Positions 17,158 through 26,025 of a DNA stretch of 64,000 nt are shown in pieces (the first letter of the stretch is position 1; every line of letters begins with the position of its first letter). The stretch comes from Pseudomonadota bacterium (GTDB lineage: Bacteria > Pseudomonadota > Alphaproteobacteria > Rhizobiales > Xanthobacteraceae). The notes below the pieces were generated by a model. That model did not search any database. It was not told where the DNA came from and worked only from the letters and a program-made list of their open reading frames with translations. The stretch spans positions 11,202-75,201 of the forward strand of contig JAEWFG010000006.1 of assembly GCA_023388935.1 (NCBI GenBank). The letters are read 5' to 3'. Position numbers and translations under genes: made by a program.

Positions 17158-18600
17158 TCAGACAGGCGGCGATCCCGACGCCAGGCCGAACTTGGCGAGC
17201 TTCTTGTAGAAGGTCGCGCGCGAGATGCGGAGCATGCGCGCGGCTTCCGAGATCTGGCCGTTGCTGGCGGCGAGCGCGTGTTCGAGCGTCTGCTTCTCGA
17301 ATTCCGCCTCGGCTTCGGCATAGGGGACGACCGAGCCGGTCATCCGCGGCGCCGGCGCCGAGCCGGCATCCGCGCTGACCCGCAGGATATGAACGAAATC
17401 GTCGCCGGTCAGCCGTCCGGAATCGCTGAGGATCAACGCGCGCTCCAGGATGTTGCGGAGCTCGCGGACGTTGCCGGGCCAGTCGTAGCGCGCGAGTGCC
17501 GCGAGCCCGCTCGGCGTGATCTTCGCGTTGACGAAGTCGCCGGAGACGCCGATGTCCTCGATCAGCCGCGCGCAGATGTCAGGCAGATCGCCCTGGCATT
17601 TGCGCAACGGCGGCAGGTCGATCGAGAGCACGTTGAGGCGGTAGTAGAGATCGGCGCGGAAGGCGCCCTCGCTGACGCGCTTGCGCAGATCGACATTGGT
17701 CGCGGCGATGACGCGCACGTCGACCCTGGTGATCTTGTCCGAGCCGAGCGGCTCGATCTCGCGCTCCTGCAACACGCGCAAGAGCTTGGCCTGCAGTTGC
17801 AGCGGCATCTCGCCGATTTCGTCGAGAAACAGCGTGCCGCCGTCGGCGATCCGGAATTTTCCCTCGCGCCCCCTGCGGTCGGCGCCGGTATAGGCGCCCG
17901 GCGCGGTGCCGAAGAATTCGGACTCGATCAGCGTTTCCGGAATGGCCGCGACATTGACGCTGACGAACGGCTTTTCCGCGCGTGAGGACGCGTTGTGGAT
18001 CGCCTGGGCCAGCAGCTCCTTGCCGGTGCCGGTCTCGCCTGTGAGCAGCACGGTCACGCTCTGCCGCGCGGCGCGTTTTGCAAACTCCTTGGCCTGCGCG
18101 ATCGCCGGTGTCGTGCCGACGAAATCGGCGAGAGTGAAGCGCGCCGCGCGAGCGTTGGACAATTGCCGCCGTGCCAGCCGCAGATCGCTCTCGAGCTGGG
18201 TGACGCGGGCGAGCAGGGGTTTCAGGCTTTCGAGATGGTCATAGAGAACGAAGCCGATCGCGCCGATGACATTGCGCTCCTCGTCCTCGATCGGCATGCG
18301 CGTCACCACGAGCTGCTCGCCGCCGAGCTCCATGATGTCGAGCAGGATCGGCTCGCCGGTCTCGGCCACATTCCGCATCAGGCTGTTCGGGATGATCTCC
18401 TCGATCGGCCGGCCGATTGCTTCGGCCGTGCGCTTGAGGCCGAGCGACGCCAGGTATTTCTCGTTGACGTAAATGACCCGCCCGCTGCGATCGATCGCGA
18501 TCGCGCCCTCGCAGAGATGTTCCAGCCGCTCGAACAGCGTCACCATCGCCCGTGCGCGGACATAGGCGGGATCGCTGACGTCGGAGGAAGAGGCGGACAT
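17158..18600 (-). CDS. PAS-domain sigma-54-dependent transcriptional activator
   Basis: A 480-residue enhancer-binding protein. A PAS sensor spans about 20-125 (EGAIAIDRSGRVIYVNEKYL). The AAA+ core spans about 160-385 with Walker A GETGTGKE at 187, the sigma-54 contact loop as GAYTGA near 235 (Tyr for the usual Phe), and Walker B TLFLDEIGEMP. A Fis-type helix-turn-helix lies at about 440-470 (ISEAARMLRISRATFYKKL). No receiver domain is present, so the signal is sensed by PAS. It lies just before, and co-directional with, the binding-protein/liv genes and probably controls them; that link is inferred from position. An inverted repeat upstream of its start may allow self-regulation. Confidence 0.9.
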   Translation of the reverse strand: MSASSSDVSDPAYVRARAMVTLFERLEHLCEGAIAIDRSGRVIYVNEKYLASLGLKRTAEAIGRPIEEIIPNSLMRNVAETGEPILLDIMELGGEQLVVTRMPIEDEERNVIGAIGFVLYDHLESLKPLLARVTQLESDLRLARRQLSNARAARFTLADFVGTTPAIAQAKEFAKRAARQSVTVLLTGETGTGKELLAQAIHNASSRAEKPFVSVNVAAIPETLIESEFFGTAPGAYTGADRRGREGKFRIADGGTLFLDEIGEMPLQLQAKLLRVLQEREIEPLGSDKITRVDVRVIAATNVDLRKRVSEGAFRADLYYRLNVLSIDLPPLRKCQGDLPDICARLIEDIGVSGDFVNAKITPSGLAALARYDWPGNVRELRNILERALILSDSGRLTGDDFVHILRVSADAGSAPAPRMTGSVVPYAEAEAEFEKQTLEHALAASNGQISEAARMLRISRATFYKKLAKFGLASGSPPV

Positions 18601-18629
18601 GACATACCTCGGGGGAAGTCCACCTGTTT

Positions 18630-18649
18630 ATTACCAAAAGGGCAGTAAT
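18630..18649. promoter_or_regulatory. inverted repeat ATTAC-N10-GTAAT upstream of the activator
   Basis: Perfect 5-base arms about 30-49 bp upstream of the activator start. One turn of spacing fits a dimeric regulator. Autoregulation is a guess. Confidence 0.35.
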
Positions 18650-18690
18650 TTCAAAGGGGGAAATGGTCGTTTGGGTACGGCCCATTCTCG

Positions 18691-18850
18691 GTTGTCGTCC
18701 CGGACAAGCGCAGCGAAGCGGAGCGCAGATCCGGGACCCATAACCACAGGAAGTGGTTTGGCGAAGACTCGTGGTTGCCGGCTTGCGCCGCAACTGCTCC
18801 CTGGGGTTATGGGTCCCGGGTTCGCGCTTTTGCGCGCCCCGGGACGACAG
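18691..18850. repeat. long palindromic repeat, GTCGTCCCGG...CCGGGACGAC family
   Basis: The ends are inverted (GTCGTCCCGG and CCCGGGACGAC) and the interior carries GGGACCCATAACC and GGTTATGGGTCCC as inner inverted arms. Related copies lie at 32371, 34290, 48296, 52395, 54854 and 58840. No gene is seen in it. Confidence 0.8.
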
Positions 18851-18867
18851 CTGCATCTGTTGCGCCT

Positions 18868-20613
18868 CTACCGCCGATACCCGCCGGCCCGTGAATAGCC
18901 CTGCCGGTTCTGCTGCATCGGACGGCTGGCCACGCTGGCCCGTGCCTCGCTGGAGGCGGGCGTCGCGAGCTTCAGTTCCTCCAGGAAGATCGGGCGGGAG
19001 AAATAATAGCCCTGCGCGTAGCGGATCTTGGTTACGGCCTGGAGGTAGGTCAGCTCCTCGTGGGATTCGAGGCCTTCGGCGATGACCGTCATGCCCAGTG
19101 CCTCGCTGAGCGACTCGATCGCGCGCAGGATGCCCTGGCTGCGCGGGCGCTTGTGGATGTCGGTGATGAACGAGCGGTCGATCTTGATCTCGTCGGCGGT
19201 GATGTCGGCGAGCGCCGAGAGCGACGAATAGCCGGTGCCGAAATCGTCGATGGAGATGCCGACGCCGAGCTTGCGGAACATTGGCAGGATTTCGGACTGG
19301 AAGTGGTTCTTGGCGACGAAGGCGTCTTCCGTCACCTCGATCATGAAGCGCTGCGGAAAGCCGGTGTCGTCCAGCGCCTGCGCGAAGGAGCGCATGAACT
19401 CTGGATTGCCGGCCTGCTTGGCGGCGACATTGATGCTGATGGTCGCTTCCGCGCCAAACGTGTCGTTGATCAGGTCGATCGACTTGACGATTTCGGCCAG
19501 TACGAGATGAGTGAGCTCGTCGATCAGCCCGAGCTCGCCGGCGAGGTTGATGAACGAGCTTGGCGCCTGGATCACGCCTTCGTCGTCGCGCAGCCGCACC
19601 AGCGCCTCGATGCCCTTCACGGCTTGCGTCCGGATATCGACCTTGGACTGGAAGGCGCAGCAGAAGCGCTTCTCGAGGATGGCCTGCCGTAGCGACTGCT
19701 CGATCTTCATCCGCGCGAGCGCTTCGCGCTCCATGCTGGAATCGAAGAAGGCCGCGGATCGCTTGCCGGTGTTCTTGATGCGGTACATCGCGATGTCCGC
19801 ATTCTGGCGCAGCATCTCGAAGCTGCGGCCGTGATCGGGATAGAGGCTGACGCCGACAGAGGTGGAAGCAAAGACCTCCGAATTGTCGATGAAGAAGGGG
19901 GCGGTCAGCCGCTCCAGCGTCGCATTCATGAATTCGGCGACTTCCTCCTGACTCTGGATCGGCGACAGCAACAGCAGGAACTCGTCGCCGGAGATGCGCG
20001 ACAGCATGTCGGAGTCGCGCAAGTCGCGTCCGAGCCGCTTCGAGAGCTCGATCAGCAGCGCGTCGCCGGCGGTGTGGCCGTAATAGTCGTTGATGTGCTT
20101 GAAATTGTCGACGTCGAGAAAGGCGAGCGCGAAACGTTCGCCGGCGTGGTCGCGCGCCAACAGGCTGTTGGCGCGGTGCTCGATCACGCGCCGCGAGGGC
20201 AGCCCGGTCAGTTCGTCGAAATAGGCCGAACGGAACAGCTGGTCCTCGAAATTCTTCTGCTCGGTGATGTCGGAGGAGGCCGAGATCAGGAGCTCGCGTC
20301 CGGCGAGGCGGACCGGGCGGTGAGTGGTCAGCAGGATCTGGCGGGCAGGGCCCTCGTGGAGCGCTTCCTCGGCGACGACAGCCTGACCGGACCTCAGGGC
20401 CCGCTGGCAAGCCTCCCTGCGCGGCGCGAGATCGGGCGACGGTCGGTTGCCGTCCATGCCAAGTTGGGTGGCCGCGACATCGTTAACCAGAAGAAGCTCG
20501 CCATTGGCGTCCTGAACGGTCAGGCCGGCAGGCAGCAATTTAACGATTTCCTTGAGGAATCCGAGTTCGGCCTCAGTCGCGCCGGTAAATTTACTGTCGT
20601 TCATAGAAGTCAT
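18868..20613 (-). CDS. cytoplasmic PAS-GGDEF-EAL protein
   Basis: About 581 residues and no membrane helix. An N-terminal PAS-like segment (LLPAGLTVQDANGELLLVN), a GGDEF domain with SGDEF near residue 207, and an EAL domain with EALVRL near 336, DDFGTGYSS and AEGLE. The EAL residues look complete, whereas the GGDEF motif has Ser for the first Gly, which many active cyclases tolerate. The start is uncertain: the ATG at 20613 is used, a GTG at 20646 would add eleven residues, and neither has a strong ribosome binding site. It likely turns over cyclic-di-GMP; direction unknown. Confidence 0.85.
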   Translation of the reverse strand: MTSMNDSKFTGATEAELGFLKEIVKLLPAGLTVQDANGELLLVNDVAATQLGMDGNRPSPDLAPRREACQRALRSGQAVVAEEALHEGPARQILLTTHRPVRLAGRELLISASSDITEQKNFEDQLFRSAYFDELTGLPSRRVIEHRANSLLARDHAGERFALAFLDVDNFKHINDYYGHTAGDALLIELSKRLGRDLRDSDMLSRISGDEFLLLLSPIQSQEEVAEFMNATLERLTAPFFIDNSEVFASTSVGVSLYPDHGRSFEMLRQNADIAMYRIKNTGKRSAAFFDSSMEREALARMKIEQSLRQAILEKRFCCAFQSKVDIRTQAVKGIEALVRLRDDEGVIQAPSSFINLAGELGLIDELTHLVLAEIVKSIDLINDTFGAEATISINVAAKQAGNPEFMRSFAQALDDTGFPQRFMIEVTEDAFVAKNHFQSEILPMFRKLGVGISIDDFGTGYSSLSALADITADEIKIDRSFITDIHKRPRSQGILRAIESLSEALGMTVIAEGLESHEELTYLQAVTKIRYAQGYYFSRPIFLEELKLATPASSEARASVASRPMQQNRQGYSRAGGYRR

Positions 20614-20924
20614 GAATCTTGTTTTCAGCGCGGCTTTGCAATGCACGCCATCATGCCCAGCTCCCTCTTAGGTTTGGTTAAGGGGTCCGCAGAAATGCGG
20701 TGGTGTTTTGTACAAAACTTGTGGTGTTGCGACGCGCGCTGGCGATCGTCACTAACAGAGAGTCAACGGCGCTTGCGAAAGCGCGTGCGGAACGCGCGGT
20801 CGGCTTTCGATCGTGTCGCATCCAGCCGCGTGATGGCTTGGATTGAAATCGGTGCAAGCCGTAGTCGACACACCTCTTCCCGCTGGGGAGAGGTGATCCG
20901 AGACCGGAACGGTTTCGTCGTTCG
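20614..20924. other. 311-bp gap with a short palindrome
   Basis: No gene is seen. A stem of CACCTCTTCCC (20871-20881) and GGGAGAGGTG (20886-20895) lies about 30 bp downstream of the histidine kinase stop and could end that transcript. It looks like a shortened copy of the CTCCCGCTTGCGGGAG repeat family. Confidence 0.5.
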
Positions 20925-21890
20925 CTAGCCGCCCATGGGGATGCGACATTGCATGATGCAATGCAGCCCGGTCTTGAGATACGAGACCTCGGTCCTGCCG
21001 TCGAAGGCCGACAGCGCCGATTTCAGCAGCTTGGTGCCGAAGCCGGGCGCGGACACCTTGTCGACGCTCGGACCCTCGGTTTCATCCCAGGTGATGGTGA
21101 GCCGGTCGTCGTTGACGGTCCATGACACCTGCAGCAATCCACGCGGTGCGGAGAACGCGCCGTATTTGCTCGCATTGGTGGCGAGCTCGTGAAACATCAG
21201 CGACAGCGTCACCGCGAGCTTCGGCGGCAGGAACAGCCGCTCGCCGTTGAGCGTGAAGCGGACATGGCCGTAAGGCCCGAGCTCCGAGATCAGGAGATCG
21301 CGGATGTCGCAGCCTCGCTGGTCGACTCGCGAGATCAAATCGTCGGTCGCGGCCAGCGACCGCAGTCGCGGGTCGATCCGGGCCCAGACCTCCGGCTGGT
21401 CGTGCAGCACCTGATGCAGCACGGCATGCGCCGTCGACAGCTTGTTCTTCAGCCGGTGCTGGAGCTCGTCGACCAGGAGCTTGCGATAGTCTTCTTCCTC
21501 GATCAGGCGCTTGGAAATCCGGCGCTGCTCAGTCAGCAGCGCGCGATAATGCTCGACGCCCCAGATGGTCAGGGCGCTGGCGCCCCAGTAGAGCGCCAGC
21601 AGGGCAAACCGCGCGCGGTCCGCATAGGCATCGCCGAAATTCAGCACGACGCCGAGCACGCCGCCGACCAGCGCGGTCAGGACGCCGACCCGAAGACCGC
21701 CGAATGCGGCGGCAAAGAACACGGCGGGGAAATAAGGTGAGAAGTACACGTCGGGCCGCACATGCGCGAGCCCCCAGCGCGCAAGGGTCGCGATCAGCAG
21801 GCAGACCACCGCGAACGCGATGCTCAGGCCAAGCGATGGCGGCGCCGCGCCCTGCCAGCCCTTGCGGAATTCGTCGATCAGCTTCGCCAT
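20925..21890 (-). CDS. DUF4118-type membrane histidine kinase, HWE/HisKA_2 class
   Basis: A 321-residue sensor kinase. Four hydrophobic segments fill the first 110 residues and include FSPYFPAVFFAAAFGGLRVG, as in DUF4118/KdpD-like sensors. The dimerisation box ELQHRLKN (His near 144) is of the HWE/HisKA_2 type common in alphaproteobacteria. The ATPase part has HELATNASKYGA (N box) and GFGTKLL. No response regulator gene is adjacent. Such kinases often act in light or general stress signalling, but nothing here shows the signal. Confidence 0.8.
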   Translation of the reverse strand: MAKLIDEFRKGWQGAAPPSLGLSIAFAVVCLLIATLARWGLAHVRPDVYFSPYFPAVFFAAAFGGLRVGVLTALVGGVLGVVLNFGDAYADRARFALLALYWGASALTIWGVEHYRALLTEQRRISKRLIEEEDYRKLLVDELQHRLKNKLSTAHAVLHQVLHDQPEVWARIDPRLRSLAATDDLISRVDQRGCDIRDLLISELGPYGHVRFTLNGERLFLPPKLAVTLSLMFHELATNASKYGAFSAPRGLLQVSWTVNDDRLTITWDETEGPSVDKVSAPGFGTKLLKSALSAFDGRTEVSYLKTGLHCIMQCRIPMGG

Positions 21891-22069
21891 GCCCTGCCCA
21901 GTCGCGATGCACGTTCGAAAATCGAGCGGCAGGTGAGAATGTTACGCATGCCGCTCACACAAGCATAGCTTGCCTTGGCGGGAGCGGGCAGTGATAGTGA
22001 TCTTTGCGGCAGTGGCACTGGCCGATGTTCGCCATTTGGCATCAAATCGCTCGACAACAGGAACCTTCA

Positions 22070-22912
22070 ATGGGCAGGCTGGACGGCAAGGTTGCGGTGA
22101 TCACAGGGGCGACGAGCGGCATCGGATTGCGTACCGCGGAAGTCTTCGTTGCCGAAGGTGCCAAAATTGTGATCGCAGGCCGGCGTATACCGGAGGGCGA
22201 GGCGCTGGCGAAGCAGCTCGGAGCCAATTGCGTTTTCCGCCAGACGGATGTGACAGCCGAAGACCAGATGAGCGCGCTGATCGCGCTCGCGGTCGATAAG
22301 TTCGGCCGGGTCGACTGCCTGTTCAACAATGCCGGCGGTCCGGCGCAGACAGGGGGCATCGAAGGCCTCGAGGTCGAGCGCTTCGACGCGGCCATGGCGA
22401 CGCTGGTGCGCAGCGTCATGCTCGGCATGAAGCACGCCGCGCCCTACATGAAGAAACAGGGGTCGGGCAGCATCATCAACAATGGCAGCATTGCTGGCCG
22501 CCTCGCCGGCTTCTCCTCGTCCGTGGTCTATGGCGCGGCCAAGGCGGCGGTGATCCACCTCACCAAATGCGTGGCGATGGAACTCGGCGAGTCCAATGTG
22601 CGCGTCAACTCGATCTCGCCCGGCGCGATCGCGACCGGCATTTTCGGCAAGGCGCTCGGGCTATCGACCGATGCCGCGGAGAAGACGCCGGCGGTGATGC
22701 GCGAGGTCTACAAGACCGCGCAACCGATCCCGCGCGCCGGCATTCCCGACGACATTGCGCACGCCGCAGTGTTCCTGGCGAGTGACGAATCGCGCTTCAT
22801 CAACGGCCACGACCTCGTCATCGACGGGGCCATCACCGGCGGCCGCAACTGGAGCCAGCAGCAGCAAGGTTACGTGGCCTTGCGCAAGGCGTTTGATCAG
22901 GGGGCGGGGTAG
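22070..22912 (+). CDS. short-chain dehydrogenase/reductase
   Basis: A 280-residue classical SDR. The cofactor motif TGATSGIG is at 12-19, NNAGG follows near 87, and the catalytic set is Ser in NNGSIAG (about 141), Tyr154 and Lys158 (YGAAK). The start is the ATG at 22070, followed by GRLDGKVAVITG, the usual SDR beginning. It oxidises an alcohol or reduces a ketone with NAD(P). Nearby P450 and flavin monooxygenase genes suggest a shared catabolic role for a lipophilic substrate, which is inference. Confidence 0.88.
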   Translation: MGRLDGKVAVITGATSGIGLRTAEVFVAEGAKIVIAGRRIPEGEALAKQLGANCVFRQTDVTAEDQMSALIALAVDKFGRVDCLFNNAGGPAQTGGIEGLEVERFDAAMATLVRSVMLGMKHAAPYMKKQGSGSIINNGSIAGRLAGFSSSVVYGAAKAAVIHLTKCVAMELGESNVRVNSISPGAIATGIFGKALGLSTDAAEKTPAVMREVYKTAQPIPRAGIPDDIAHAAVFLASDESRFINGHDLVIDGAITGGRNWSQQQQGYVALRKAFDQGAG

Positions 22913-22920
22913 GGAGGTCC

Positions 22921-23074
22921 CGTGCCCCGGACGCAGTGCGGCGCCTAAAGCGCGTTCACGCGCGTCTTTGACGCGCTATGGTGCCGCGCTGCAGAGCCGG
23001 GGCCTATGTCTCCGAACCGAACGTGTCTCAAGATTCTGGGTTCCGGCTCGCGCTTCGCGCGTCCGGGACACGAG
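22921..23074. repeat. palindromic repeat, CCCCGGACGC...GCGTCCGGGAC family
   Basis: Inverted ends CCCCGGACGC and GCGTCCGGGACACGAG enclose AAAGCGCGTTCACGCGCGTC. Related copies lie at 34998-35172 and 63808-63933. It sits between the convergent SDR and P450 genes. Confidence 0.7.
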
Positions 23075-23078
23075 ACGT

Positions 23079-24455
23079 TCACGCCGCCTTCACCACCACC
23101 CGCAAGCCATCCCGCGGCTTCGGGATCGGCCACATCTGCCAGTCCGGCTTGTAACCCGGCTCCAGCGACACCTCGATGTTCTGCAGGAAATGCCGCGCAA
23201 AGCACTTTGCCTGCATATAGGCGAAGTGCAGGCCGAGGCACATATGCGCGCCGCCGCCGAACGGCACCCAGGCAAAGCGGTGGCGGTTGCGCTGCGCCTC
23301 TTCGGTGAAGCGCAGGGGATCGAAGCGATCAGGTTCCGGCCAGATCTCCTTCATGCGATGCGTATAGAGCGGATTGACGCCGACCGGGGTCCCGGCAGGA
23401 ATGGTGTATCCCATGAAGGTGAAATCGCGCATGGCATAGCGCGGTAACGACGGCACCGGCGGCCTGATCCGGAGTGCCTCCTTGAACGCCATTTCCGACA
23501 GCGGCATCTTTTCGAGATCATCAAAGCTCGTTGGGACATCGGCGGAAAGTCCGAGCGCCAGAACCTCTTCGCGTAGCCTCTGCTGCCAATCGGGATGCGA
23601 CGCCAGCTCGCCGATGAAGGATGTGAGGGACGACGTCAGCGTGTCGTGCGCGGCCATCATCAGGAAGCTCATGTGGTCGATGATGTCCTGCTCGGAGAGC
23701 AGCGCGCCGTCCTCATGGGTCGCGTGGCAGAGCTGCGAGAACAGATCCTCGCCGCCGTCCCTGGCGCGGCGGAGCGGAATCTGTTCGCGGAAATAGGCGA
23801 CGACGCGCTTTCGTCCGGCCACGCCGCGCGCCATCTGCGTGCCCGGCAACGGACGTCGGATCGGAGCGATGGACGCCGCCACCATGTCGGCAAAGGCGCG
23901 GTTGATCTCGTCGACCTCCGGGCCGATATCGGCGCCGAGGAACGACGTCGCGGCGAGGTCGAGGGTCAACTGCTTCATCGCCGGATAAAGCTGCATCACG
24001 CCGGGTCTCGCCTTCCATTGCGCGATCCGCGCCGCGATGCCCTTGTCGAGCTCGCCGAGATAGGACTTCATCGGCCCGGACTTGAAGGCGACCGACAGCG
24101 CCTTGCGATGCAGGCGGTGCTCGTCGAAATCGAGCAGCATCAGGCCGCGCGGGAACAACAGTTCGAGCACATGGTTCCAGCCATGGGTCGACGAGAACAG
24201 CTTTTGCTGGTCGAACAATACGAGCTCGTTGGCCTCGGGTCCGAGCAACACGACGTTGGTCTGCCCGAAGGAGTGGGTGCGATAGACGGGCCCGTATTTC
24301 GTGGCGCGCGCCTCGACGAAGCCCTTGGGGTCGGCCAGCAACTGGAAGGTGTTGCCGATGATCGGCCAGCCTTCGTCGCCGGGAATGTGCGTCAGCTGGT
24401 TACGCCTCGGCGGCGCGAAGGGGACCTCGTGAGAGGCCACGCTTTGCATCGACAT
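23079..24455 (-). CDS. cytochrome P450
   Basis: A 458-residue P450. The I-helix oxygen motif reads MMAAHDTLTSS, the K-helix ExxR is EALR at about 326-329, and the heme loop is FGGGAHMCLG with the Cys ligand near 406. The start at ATG 24455 (MSMQSVASHEVPF) is preferred over upstream codons because the N-terminus lacks a membrane anchor, so the protein is soluble. It hydroxylates or epoxidises a hydrophobic substrate; no ferredoxin partner gene is adjacent. It is followed on the same strand, after a gap, by a flavin monooxygenase read in the same direction. Confidence 0.9.
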   Translation of the reverse strand: MSMQSVASHEVPFAPPRRNQLTHIPGDEGWPIIGNTFQLLADPKGFVEARATKYGPVYRTHSFGQTNVVLLGPEANELVLFDQQKLFSSTHGWNHVLELLFPRGLMLLDFDEHRLHRKALSVAFKSGPMKSYLGELDKGIAARIAQWKARPGVMQLYPAMKQLTLDLAATSFLGADIGPEVDEINRAFADMVAASIAPIRRPLPGTQMARGVAGRKRVVAYFREQIPLRRARDGGEDLFSQLCHATHEDGALLSEQDIIDHMSFLMMAAHDTLTSSLTSFIGELASHPDWQQRLREEVLALGLSADVPTSFDDLEKMPLSEMAFKEALRIRPPVPSLPRYAMRDFTFMGYTIPAGTPVGVNPLYTHRMKEIWPEPDRFDPLRFTEEAQRNRHRFAWVPFGGGAHMCLGLHFAYMQAKCFARHFLQNIEVSLEPGYKPDWQMWPIPKPRDGLRVVVKAA

Positions 24456-24552
24456 GCTGCTGGCTCCGATTGACTCGCAGGGGCAGCATAGCACAGTCCG
24501 GATCGAACAATGTGCCGTTGTGCCCCTGCGCGTTCGCAGCTGGGTCTATCGC

Positions 24553-25791
24553 CTATCCCAGTCGTTTCGCTGCCGCGTTCAGATCCGGCGCGTTGACGGC
24601 GGGGATGGCGACGCGGCCCGGGCCGGTCACCTTCAGCGCCTCGGCGGCTTTCTCGTTCTCCATGATCTTGGCCATCACGGCTTGCCCGGCGCGCTCGAAG
24701 ATCGCGCGGTTCTCGATCACGAATTTCTGCGATCTGCGCAGGCCGTCGATATAGCCGTTGATCTCGGGCACCACGTAACGCGCCACCATGTCCCAGCTCC
24801 GGCGCGTGTTTTCCGGATTGGCCCAGTCGTGCACGAAGCCGATGACGGCGCCGACGCCGCCGGACACCTGCATCACGTTCTTGATGGTTTTAACGAGATC
24901 GTCGGGCGTGCCGATGGTAGAGGCGGCGCCCTCGACGAAGGCGGTCTTGTCCACGGCCTCGTCGGGCGAGGAGAACGCGGTCAGGCCAGGCCGTTGCAGC
25001 GTGCCGACATTATATTCGTTGTGCCAGCGCATCAGCCCGGCGCCGGCCTCGCGGCGCGCCTGCTCGCGGGTCTCGGCGATGTGGAATGTCAAGAGCACGC
25101 GCCAGTCGGCGCGGTTGACCTTGGTGCCGTGCTTCCTGGCGGCATCCTCGGCGAACTGCCATTGCTGTTGCAGCGACATCAGGCCCTGCGTCGTCATCGA
25201 CCCCAGCGAGATGATGCCGATGCCGTACTTGCCGGCCAGCGTCATGCCGGAAGGCGAGATCTGCGAGGCCACGACGAACGGCATCTCCTCCTGCAACGGC
25301 AGGATCTGGAGCGCGGCGTCGTTCATGGTGAACCAGTCGCTCTTGGCGGTCACGCGCTCGCCGTTGAAGAGGCGGCGGATCACGCCGATCGCCTCGTCCT
25401 GGCGGTCGCGCTGCGTCATCGGGTCGATGCCGAGCGTGTGTGCGTCGGAGGCGAGCGCGCCGGGCCCCGAGCCGAAGATAGCGCGGCCGCCGGTCATGTG
25501 GTCGAGCTGCACCATGCGCTGGGCGACATTGAAAGGATGGTGATAGGGCAGCGACACCACGCCGGTGCCGAGCTTGATCCGTTTGGTGCGCTCGCCGGCC
25601 GCGGCCAGGAACATCTCGGGCGAGGCGATCATCTCCCAGCCGGAGGAATGATGTTCGCCGCACCAGAACTCGTCATAGCCGAGCGCATCGAGCTGCTCGA
25701 CCAGGTCGAGATCGCGCCGGAACTGGAGCATCGGATGCTCCCCGATCGGGTGATGGGGGGCAAGGAAGGCTCCGAACTTCAGGCGCGCCAT
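24553..25791 (-). CDS. LLM-class flavin-dependent monooxygenase
   Basis: A 412-residue luciferase-like (bacterial luciferase/LimB-type) oxidoreductase. It starts LKFGAFLAPHHPIGEHP, with the family segments YDEFWCGEHHSSGW and GTGVVSLPYHHP, which form the flavin pocket. The ATG at 25791 follows AGGAGAG at the right distance; an open frame extends further upstream but overlaps the start region of the MFS gene on the other strand and is not coding. Such enzymes use FMNH2 from a separate reductase to oxidise ketones, terpenes or alkanes. The resemblance to limonene monooxygenases is noted, but the substrate is not proven. Confidence 0.85.
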   Translation of the reverse strand: MARLKFGAFLAPHHPIGEHPMLQFRRDLDLVEQLDALGYDEFWCGEHHSSGWEMIASPEMFLAAAGERTKRIKLGTGVVSLPYHHPFNVAQRMVQLDHMTGGRAIFGSGPGALASDAHTLGIDPMTQRDRQDEAIGVIRRLFNGERVTAKSDWFTMNDAALQILPLQEEMPFVVASQISPSGMTLAGKYGIGIISLGSMTTQGLMSLQQQWQFAEDAARKHGTKVNRADWRVLLTFHIAETREQARREAGAGLMRWHNEYNVGTLQRPGLTAFSSPDEAVDKTAFVEGAASTIGTPDDLVKTIKNVMQVSGGVGAVIGFVHDWANPENTRRSWDMVARYVVPEINGYIDGLRRSQKFVIENRAIFERAGQAVMAKIMENEKAAEALKVTGPGRVAIPAVNAPDLNAAAKRLG

Positions 25792-26025
25792 GGCATTCTC
25801 TCCTGCTTGATTTTCTGTTTGTTGAGACGGTGAGGCTACGTGTTGGGAAGAGCGAACGCAATCGCGCGATGTCCCGCGCGGCGGAATGCAGGCATGCGCG
25901 TGACTTCTCCCTGCCCCGCGACACGCAGCAATCGGGTCAGGGCGGCGGGTCCTACCTCCGAGGTAATCGCGCCGATAACGCCGATCTGAGAGCATCGGGC
26001 CCAAGCAAACAAGGTCAGCGCGCCG

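Noticed and set aside
17134..17171. TTCAGACAGGCGGCG direct repeat as an operator
   Set aside because: One copy is the end of the activator coding region, so a simple 23-bp duplication of the gene end explains it.
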